5,105 nucleotides of DNA, taken from NCBI GenBank assembly GCA_036555425.1, contig DATBLL010000190.1, forward strand, positions 1-5,105. The letters are read 5' to 3'. The notes beneath the pieces are model-generated. The model worked only from the letters and a program-made list of their open reading frames with translations, was not told the DNA's origin and ran no database searches. Below, in pieces: positions 1 to 5,105 of this stretch. Position numbers and translations under genes: made by a program. How positions within the stretch are numbered: position 1 is the first letter of the stretch; every line of letters begins with the position of its first letter. Origin of the DNA: SBBV01 sp036555425. GTDB lineage: Bacteria; Pseudomonadota; Alphaproteobacteria; Bin65.

Positions 1-64
1 GGCGCAGCCGCGAAGCGGAGGGATCGTGGGCCACAGACAGTGCCGTGATGGCGGCGAGCGCCTT

Positions 65-89
65 GCCGCGGATTCGCAGTATCCGCGGC
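65..89. repeat. Perfect 9-bp hairpin in the left repeat cluster
   Basis: GCCGCGGAT at 65-73 is the exact reverse complement of ATCCGCGGC at 81-89, with the 7-base loop TCGCAGT between them. No T-run follows on either strand, so an intrinsic terminator is not supported. It is probably the core of a REP-type module that can form structure in the 3' end of an ureE transcript. Confidence 0.6.
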
Positions 90-107
90 TCGCGATCCCT
101 CCACTCC

Positions 108-127
108 GCGCGGCGAAGTCGCCGCGC
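108..127. repeat. Second hairpin in the left repeat cluster
   Basis: GCGCGGCGA at 108-116 is the exact reverse complement of TCGCCGCGC at 119-127, with AG at the centre. As RNA or single-stranded DNA this would fold as an 8-bp stem with a 4-base loop. It lies inside the CACTCCGCG...CTCCGGTCGGGATGAC module, which is typical of a REP-like unit. Confidence 0.55.
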
Positions 128-166
128 TCCGGTCGGGATGACGCTGAATAGATAAGGGCGCCGCTT

Positions 167-655
167 TCAATCATGCTCGTGCCCGTGCACGCCACCGTGC
201 GGGTGGCGGTGATCGAAATTGTGCTGGCCGTAGGCGCCGCCTTCGGGATCGAAGGGCTCGCGCACGGCGCGCACTTCGGCACCGAGGCCCTTCAGCATGT
301 CGACGATCACGTGATCGTCGCGAATCAGCAACCGATCGCCCTTGACCGCGACCGGCAGGTGCCGATTGCCGAGATGCCAAGCCAAGCGCGCGAGCGCCTC
401 GGCATCCGCGCCGCGCACTTCGATCAGATTCTCCGCCGCGGCGGCGACACGGACATAGCCGCCGCCTTCCAACACGAGCCCGTCGCCCTCGCGCAGCGCC
501 ACCGCCTCGTCGAGATCGAGCAGGAACTGCAGCCCGCCCTCGCCGAGCAAGACCTTGCGCCGCCGGAAGCGCTCGTCGAAATCGAGCACGATGCGGTCGC
601 GCGCCTCGGCTTCTCGCCAGGTTCCCGCGCGGGCGACGGAGGTGGCGCGGATCAT
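167..655 (-). CDS. ureE: Urease accessory protein UreE (nickel metallochaperone)
   Basis: UreE is a cytoplasmic dimeric chaperone that binds Ni2+ and delivers it to the UreD/F/G-apourease complex. The 162-residue product has the family architecture. An N-terminal beta domain (about 1-75) is followed by a metal-binding domain with the signature HLGNRH (94-99). The final His of that motif, H99, matches the conserved nickel-binding His at the dimer interface of known UreE proteins. DHVIVDML (114-121) is also typical. The C-terminus is a His-rich tail with H145, H149, H151, H153, H157, H159 and H161, the usual extra nickel-binding tail. ATG at 655 is the first possible start after an in-frame stop at 688-686; its ribosome-binding site is weak (TGGA about 6 bases upstream). 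The gene is separated from ureC by 266 bases with an inverted-repeat element, unlike the usual tight ureC-ureE spacing. It is followed by another repeat cluster rather than by ureF. Confidence 0.96.
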   Translation of the reverse strand: MIRATSVARAGTWREAEARDRIVLDFDERFRRRKVLLGEGGLQFLLDLDEAVALREGDGLVLEGGGYVRVAAAAENLIEVRGADAEALARLAWHLGNRHLPVAVKGDRLLIRDDHVIVDMLKGLGAEVRAVREPFDPEGGAYGQHNFDHRHPHGGVHGHEHD

Positions 656-673
656 GTTGCGTCCATTCGCCTC

Positions 674-873
674 AAATAAAACCCGTCATTTCGACCGAGG
701 CCCTCGCTCTTGGGCGGGGGCCGACCGAGAAATCTCGCCGAAGTCGACACGATTGCCCGCGGATCAGCCCGGTGCAATTGCTGTGACACTGCGTCGCCCG
801 TTGGGGTCGCGGATGCTGGATTCCTCGGTCGGCCCGCGCTGAAGAGGCGCCGGCCTCGGTCGAAATGACGGGT
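674..873 (-). terminator. Possible terminator or attenuator between ureC and ureE
   Basis: Read on the minus strand, in the direction of urease transcription, the 3' arm of the 22-bp inverted repeat ends in GACGGGT and is followed directly by TTTATTTG (681 down to 674). That is a T-rich tract as expected after an intrinsic terminator stem. The stem is long and GC-rich, but the two arms are 149 bases apart, so folding must compete with local structure. Whether it ends transcription, lowers ureE expression, or protects the ureC mRNA 3' end cannot be told from the sequence. Confidence 0.3.
681..873. repeat. 193-bp element with perfect 22-bp terminal inverted repeats between ureC and ureE
   Basis: The left arm 681-702 (begins ACCCGTCATTTCGACCGAGG) is the exact reverse complement of the right arm 852-873. 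A second perfect 12-bp pair, GGGCCGACCGAG at 718-729 and CTCGGTCGGCCC at 824-835, is nested inside. The palindrome GCAATTGC (774-781) sits at the centre, so all three dyads share an axis near 777. The sequence between the nested arms (730-773 and 782-823) is not clearly self-complementary. Each end carries the 'GTCATTTCGACCGAGGC ... GCCGACCGAGAAATC' pattern of a dispersed intergenic repeat. The whole looks like two REP-type units in head-to-head orientation (a REP doublet/BIME), or alternatively a small MITE. No obvious target-site duplication flanks it. Confidence 0.75.
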
Positions 874-921
874 ATTGGGGCAAGAAGAGTTCGCTGCATT
901 CACAGCGGCACCGTGGTTCTT

Positions 922-2627
<1,706 letters not shown>

Positions 2628-2628
<1 letters not shown>

Positions 2629-2999
2629 CAGAGCGCTCCCTCGATCTTGCCTTGGAAGCCGTGGACGATGCGCTTCCCTTCGTAGCGCACGAGCGAGACT
2701 TTGCGCGTCTGCCCGGGCTCGAAGCGCACGGCGGTGCCGGCGGGGATGTCGAGGCGGAAGCCCTTCGCCTTGGCGCGGTCGAACTGGAGCGCCGCGTTGG
2801 TTTCGAAGAAATGGTAGTGACTGCCGACCTGGATCGGCCGGTCGCCGGTATTGGCGACTTCGACCGTCACCGTCGTGCGCCCCTCGTTGAGCACGATCTC
2901 GCCGGCGGCGGGAATGATCTCGCCGGGCAGGATCGGCTTCGCCTTCGCCGGTTTCGGCGTCGCCGGCGCGCGCTTCGCCGCTTTCTTTTTTGCCGCCAT
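2628..2999 (-). CDS. ureB: Urease subunit beta UreB with a Lys/Ala/Pro-rich N-terminal extension
   Basis: This is the beta subunit of the three-subunit bacterial urease, a structural partner that packs against UreC and UreA in the (UreABC)3 trimer. The conserved domain starts at PGEIIPAAGEIVLNEGR (25 onward) and contains NTGDRPIQVGSHYHFFETN (50-68), RLDIPAGTAVRFEPGQ (82-97) and the terminal HGFQGKIEGAL. The usual UreB starts with about MIPGEI and has slightly over 100 residues. This product has 123 because of an added basic tail, residues 1-22, with seven Lys and one Arg among Ala and Pro. ATG at 2999 is only 7 bases after the ureA stop, consistent with a true operon start; no ATG or GTG lies between it and the conserved core. 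A CTG at residue 24 is the only rare-start alternative I see. The gene overlaps ureC by one base. Confidence 0.97.
2636..2642 (-). promoter_or_regulatory. Ribosome-binding site of ureC inside ureB
   Basis: On the minus strand GAGGGAG lies in the last codons of ureB, 7 bases before the ureC ATG at 2628. Together with the TGATG stop/start overlap it supports this ureC start and points to re-initiation by ribosomes finishing ureB. Confidence 0.6.
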
Positions 3000-3006
3000 G
3001 ACGCCC

Positions 3007-3309
3007 TCAGCGGATCGGGTTGTGGACGGTGACGAGCTTGGTGCCGTCGGGGAACGTAGCCTCGACCTGGACCTCGTGGATCATCTCGGCCACGCCGTCC
3101 ATCACCTGGCCGCGGCGGACGACCTTGGCCCCGTCGCGCATGAGATCGGCGACCACGCGGCCGTCGCGCGCGCCCTCGACGACGTAGTCGGTGATGAGCG
3201 CCACCGCCTCGGGGTGGTTGAGCTTGACGCCGCGCTTCAAGCGCTTCCGCGCCACCTCGGCCGCCATGGCGACGAGGAGCTTGTCCTTCTCCCGTGGTGT
3301 CAGATGCAT
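3007..3309 (-). CDS. ureA: Urease subunit gamma UreA
   Basis: This is the gamma subunit of the bacterial urease holoenzyme, a small alpha-helical structural subunit. The 100-residue length is exactly typical. Family hallmarks run through the whole protein: MHLTPREKDKLLV at the start, LNHPEAVALITDYVVEGARDG (30-50), VMDGVAEMIHEVQVEATFPDGT (69-90) and the C-terminal KLVTVHNPIR. ATG at 3309 is supported by a strong Shine-Dalgarno sequence 7 bases upstream. ureA and ureB are separate genes in different frames, so this is the three-polypeptide urease type and not the fused UreAB form known from Helicobacter. The stop is 7 bases before ureB, so the two are surely co-transcribed. Confidence 0.98.
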   Translation of the reverse strand: MHLTPREKDKLLVAMAAEVARKRLKRGVKLNHPEAVALITDYVVEGARDGRVVADLMRDGAKVVRRGQVMDGVAEMIHEVQVEATFPDGTKLVTVHNPIR

Positions 3310-3368
3310 GCGAGCGTCCTCTCCCGGCGCCGCCGGGGCTCCGGCCCGGTCGGCCCATCGTTAATGCA
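3310..3368 (-). promoter_or_regulatory. ureD-ureA spacer with ribosome-binding site and small hairpin
   Basis: This 59-base spacer carries GGGAGAGGA on the minus strand (3325-3317), 7 bases before the ureA ATG, a strong Shine-Dalgarno sequence. A 6-bp hairpin, CCCGGC at 3323-3328 with GCCGGG at 3332-3337 and a 3-base loop, overlaps the upstream edge of that site but leaves the AGAGGA core free. No T-run follows, so it is not a convincing terminator. Because the spacing is wider than between the other structural genes, an extra internal promoter is possible, but I see no clear -35/-10 boxes. Confidence 0.5.
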
Positions 3369-4223
3369 TCAAGTGTACCAAGTCCTAGGCAATCGGGCCG
3401 GCAGGTTAGCCGCTTTCGCCCGGATCGTGCACCAAAGCTGGGCAAGGTCGTTGCGCAGCGCTTGGGCGTCTTTGGCTAGAAATCGGGCAACGAGCAGGCC
3501 GTTGACACAAGAGACCGCGCTCCGCGCCGAGCCCGTGCTGAGCGCTTGGCGCGCGCGATCGACCAGGCCGGCGGCGTCGGGACCGGCGTAGACGACCGTG
3601 GCCGCGGCCACGGCGCCGGCGAAGCCGGCCGGATGCGCGAGCGCCGCCCGGGGATGGTCGGTCCAGCCCAAAGCATCGGCCCAGACGAGCCGGCGCTCGC
3701 GCGCGATGCGCCAGCGGTCGAGATAGTGCCCGCGGGCGATGCGCTCGCCGCGCGCGGTGCGGCCGAAGACGACGATCTCGGCGGCGAGCAGGCGCGCATC
3801 GGCGGCGAGCGCGACGCGCGTCTCGCGCCGGAAGCGCGCGCCGTCGAACAGGATCGTCTCCTGCGGCAGCCATTCGAGCCAAGCGCCGGTTCCCACCGAT
3901 AGATCCACGGAAACCAGCGTGTTTTCGGCGCGCGCGCGATAGACCTTCTCGGCGGCCTGGGCCGTCACCAGCGCGCGCGTCGCCGCGCCGGCCGTGATCG
4001 CGGCCGCAATGCGGTCGCCGCCGGCAAGGCCGCCCGAGGTGGTGAGCATCACCGCCTGGAAGACGTCGTCCGGCTCGCTTTCGGGGAACAGCGCGCGGCA
4101 GGGATCGCGCTGGTAGAGATCGTCGATCCGCGTCTCGCCGGCCGGGCCGCGCGTCAGCGCCAAGATCAGCGCGCCGTCGCAACGCTGGAGGCGCGGCGCG
4201 GCGGGGGTGGACTCGAACGGCAT
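3369..4223 (-). CDS. ureD: Urease accessory protein UreD (UreH family)
   Basis: UreD is the accessory protein that binds apourease and, with UreF and UreG, forms the platform through which nickel reaches the active site. The product chosen here has 284 residues, normal for the family. It shows DLYQRDPCRALFPE (35-48), the hallmark AVMLTTSGGLAGGDRI (57-72), TAQAAEKVYRA (87-97), LEWLPQETILFDGARFRRETRV (116-137), VVFGRTARGERI (151-162) followed by DRWRI, and the C-terminal ARLPRTWYT. The reading frame is open up to an ATG at 4442, which would add 73 residues. I prefer ATG at 4223 because family similarity begins only near residue 11 (RLQRCDGALILAL) and the upstream part is Arg/Pro/Ser-rich without family features. 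No clear Shine-Dalgarno precedes 4223, so the start is less sure than the gene. UreD opens the minus-strand cluster, 59 bases before ureA. Confidence 0.95.
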   Translation of the reverse strand: MPFESTPAAPRLQRCDGALILALTRGPAGETRIDDLYQRDPCRALFPESEPDDVFQAVMLTTSGGLAGGDRIAAAITAGAATRALVTAQAAEKVYRARAENTLVSVDLSVGTGAWLEWLPQETILFDGARFRRETRVALAADARLLAAEIVVFGRTARGERIARGHYLDRWRIARERRLVWADALGWTDHPRAALAHPAGFAGAVAAATVVYAGPDAAGLVDRARQALSTGSARSAVSCVNGLLVARFLAKDAQALRNDLAQLWCTIRAKAANLPARLPRTWYT

Positions 4224-4519
4224 CGTCAAAGCCGGGCAGAGCTGTTGCGGGTTCAGAACAAGACCATGGCGCGCCGGGCTGCAAGCGAATCGTTCGGGTG
4301 AGCCGGAAGTCGGGCCGCCGGGCCGGCCGCATCGGTCCGACGCCCCATGCTTCTTCAATGGCCGTGAACAAAAATTGGGCAGCTGGGGCGATGCGCCCTG
4401 TCGTGAGACATCACGGCGTCGCGTCTTGCCAGCCGAACGCAACGCACGCCCCTTCCGTCCTCAAGGGCAGGCGCTCGGGAATCACGCTGGAACAAGGCGT
4501 TACGCACCCTCTCGTCCGC

Positions 4520-4536
4520 TTGGCACGCTCCTTGAG
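4520..4536 (+). promoter_or_regulatory. Candidate sigma-54 promoter of urtA
   Basis: TTGGCACGCTCCTTGAG matches the sigma-54 consensus YTGGCACG-N4-TTGCW at the -24 element (TGGCACG complete) and at the TTG of the -12 element with exact spacing. The invariant -12 GC is GA here. It would start transcription near 4547, about 55 bases before the urtA ATG. Urea transport genes are commonly under nitrogen (NtrC/sigma-54) control, which makes the match plausible. I could not find a clear NtrC site upstream, and the same bases take part in an inverted repeat, so the call stays tentative. Confidence 0.4.
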
Positions 4537-4569
4537 TCTGAGGGAAGCGACACGCGCTCTTGCGTGCCA
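4521..4569. repeat. Inverted repeat TGGCACGC / GCGTGCCA upstream of urtA
   Basis: TGGCACGC (4521-4528) is the exact reverse complement of GCGTGCCA (4562-4569), 33 bases apart. Part of the right copy can instead pair with CACGC at 4551-4555 around a 6-base loop, giving a local 5-bp hairpin. If transcription starts near 4547 only the local hairpin would be in the urtA leader. If it starts further upstream both pairings would be possible. The function is unknown. Confidence 0.4.
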
Positions 4570-4586
4570 CATCACCAGGTCGAAAA

Positions 4587-4599
4587 AAGGGGTCAAGGA
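4587..4599 (+). promoter_or_regulatory. Ribosome-binding region of urtA
   Basis: Two purine-rich candidates precede the ATG at 4602: AAGGGG at 4587-4592 with a 9-base spacer, and AAGGA at 4595-4599 with only 2 bases. The first has the workable spacing. They support 4602 as the start, together with the complete signal peptide that follows. Confidence 0.5.
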
Positions 4600-4601
4600 A
4601 C

Positions 4602-5105
4602 ATGCTGCAACTGACGCGCAGGGCTGCGCTGGCAGGCCTTTTGGCGGGAACGGTTCTCGCCGGAGCGCCCGCCTGGGCCCAAGACACGATCAAGGTCGGC
4701 GTCCTGCACTCGCTGTCCGGCACGATGGCGATCAGCGAGACGACGCTCAAAGACACGGTCCTCATGCTGATCGAGGATCAGAACAAGAAGGGAGGCCTCC
4801 TCGGCAAGAAGCTCGAGGCCGTCGTCGTCGATCCGGCCTCGAACTGGCCGCTCTTCGCCGAGAAGGCGCGCGAGTTGATCCAGGTGCACAAGGTGGCGGT
4901 CGTGTTCGGCTGCTGGACCTCGGTGTCGCGGAAATCCGTGCTGCCGGTGTTCGAGGAGCTGAACGGCCTCCTCTTCTATCCGGTCCAGTATGAGGGCGAG
5001 GAATCGTCGCGCAACGTGTTCTACACCGGTGCGGCGCCGAACCAACAGGCGATCCCGGCGGTCGAATACCTCATGAGCAAGGACGGCGGCGAGGCCAAGC
5101 GCTGG
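4602..5105 (+). CDS. urtA: Urea ABC transporter substrate-binding protein UrtA (5' part, runs off window)
   Basis: UrtA is the periplasmic urea-binding protein of the UrtABCDE transporter, of the branched-chain amino acid/amide type (Peripla_BP_5/6 fold). The first 168 residues are present and the frame is open to the window end, so the gene is cut by the edge and not broken. Residues 1-26 form a signal peptide: LTRRAALAG at 4-12 has a twin-arginine look, a hydrophobic core follows, and AWA is a good signal-peptidase I site before QD. The mature part begins DTIKVGVLHSLSGTMAISE (28-46). It continues with DPASNWPLFAEKARELI (77-93), VFGCWTSVSRKSVLPVFEELNGLLFYPVQYEGEE (101-134) and YTGAAPNQQAIPAVEYL (141-157), a run characteristic of UrtA. 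The related amide-binding protein FmdD is the main alternative, but divergence from a urease operon favours urea. Export by Tat rather than Sec is inferred only from the RR motif. Confidence 0.96.
   Translation, partial: MLQLTRRAALAGLLAGTVLAGAPAWAQDTIKVGVLHSLSGTMAISETTLKDTVLMLIEDQNKKGGLLGKKLEAVVVDPASNWPLFAEKARELIQVHKVAVVFGCWTSVSRKSVLPVFEELNGLLFYPVQYEGEESSRNVFYTGAAPNQQAIPAVEYLMSKDGGEAKRW

Larger units (their letters stand above)
1..145. repeat. REP-like palindromic repeat cluster downstream of ureE
   Basis: This gene-free stretch follows the ureE stop on the minus strand and is built from short, inverted GC-rich modules. A GCGGAGGGATCG module near 15-26 recurs in inverted form as CGATCCCTCC near 92-101. 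Two hairpins lie at 65-89 and 108-127. The right edge, CTCCGGTCGGGATGACG at 127-143, has the look of intergenic repeat families often seen in high-GC proteobacteria (REP/BIME-like; assignment is by pattern recognition). No stop codon interrupts the minus-strand frames here, but they have only weak GTG starts, and the one translated lacks any UreF-like sequence, so I call no gene. The element may continue beyond the left edge of the window. Confidence 0.6.
4224..4601. promoter_or_regulatory. Divergent ureD-urtA intergenic region
   Basis: This 378-base stretch must hold the promoters of the leftward urease genes and the rightward urea transporter gene. The half nearer urtA contains a sigma-54-like sequence (4520-4536) and an inverted repeat of TGGCACGC. 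A small dyad CGTGA-N4-TCACG lies at 4402-4415 and could be an operator, although its spacing fits no regulator I can name with confidence. For ureD I find no convincing -35/-10 or -24/-12 pair and no good ribosome-binding site. The open frames crossing this region have arginine/proline-rich translations and resemble no protein family. Confidence 0.6.

Noticed and set aside
1..104. Possible start of ureF on the minus strand from a GTG at 104
   Set aside because: The frame is open, but the translation (VEGSRAADTANPRQ...) is repeat sequence and lacks the conserved UreF N-terminal region (a PAFPVGAFAYSHGLE-like motif).
173..679. A 168-codon plus-strand frame opposite ureE
   Set aside because: It is the antisense of ureE, has no recognisable domain or good ribosome-binding site, and ends inside the intergenic repeat.
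652..903. Small minus-strand frames through the ureC-ureE gap
   Set aside because: Their translations are just the inverted-repeat element read as protein (for example NTRHFDRG), a common false gene over such repeats.
4243..4260. TGTT-N10-AACA dyad just upstream of ureD
   Set aside because: The 4-base half-sites are too short to stand out from chance, and they match no regulator I recognise.
4224..4442. 73-residue N-terminal extension of UreD from the ATG at 4442
   Set aside because: The extension is Arg/Pro/Ser-rich without family similarity, and UreD length and homology fit the ATG at 4223. I keep it only as an alternative start.
4298..4993. 231-codon plus-strand frame overlapping urtA in another frame
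   Set aside because: The urtA frame beginning at 4602 gives a signal peptide and continuous UrtA family sequence. The other frame is a composition artefact that covers the promoter region and urtA out of frame.

Overview
The window is a high-GC urea-utilisation locus, most likely from an alphaproteobacterium. Family resemblance of UreC, UreE and UrtA, the GC-rich codon use and the interspersed 'GTCATTTCGACCGAG' / 'TCGGGATGAC' type repeats suggest this; the species cannot be fixed from the sequence. All complete genes lie on the minus strand and encode nickel urease and two accessory proteins, read right to left as ureD (4223-3369), ureA (3309-3007), ureB (2999-2628), ureC (2628-922) and ureE (655-167). 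A partial urtA, the urea-binding protein of the Urt ABC transporter, runs off the right edge on the plus strand from 4602.

Layout from left to right: 1-166 has no gene and holds a REP-like palindromic repeat cluster downstream of ureE. ureE follows, then a 266-base gap (656-921) that breaks the operon between ureC and ureE. This gap holds a 193-base element (681-873) bounded by perfect 22-base inverted repeats. On the transcribed (minus) strand its last arm is followed at once by a T-rich tract. ureC, ureB and ureA are tightly packed: ureB/ureC overlap in a TGATG, and ureA/ureB are 7 bases apart. ureD lies 59 bases upstream of ureA. The 378-base region 4224-4601 separates the divergent ureD and urtA and must hold the promoters of both. 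It contains a near-consensus sigma-54 (-24/-12) sequence pointing at urtA.

Together the genes form one pathway. Urt imports urea, UreABC hydrolyses it to ammonia and carbamate, UreD helps load the active-site nickel, and UreE supplies nickel through its His-rich tail. ureF and ureG, needed for maturation, are not in the window; they may lie to the left beyond the repeat cluster or elsewhere. All metal ligands and catalytic residues of UreC that can be checked are present, so the enzyme looks functional.

I see no wholly new system here. The points that depart from the ordinary are the two repeat elements flanking ureE, the Lys/Ala/Pro-rich N-terminal tail on UreB, and the signals in the ureD-urtA intergenic region.
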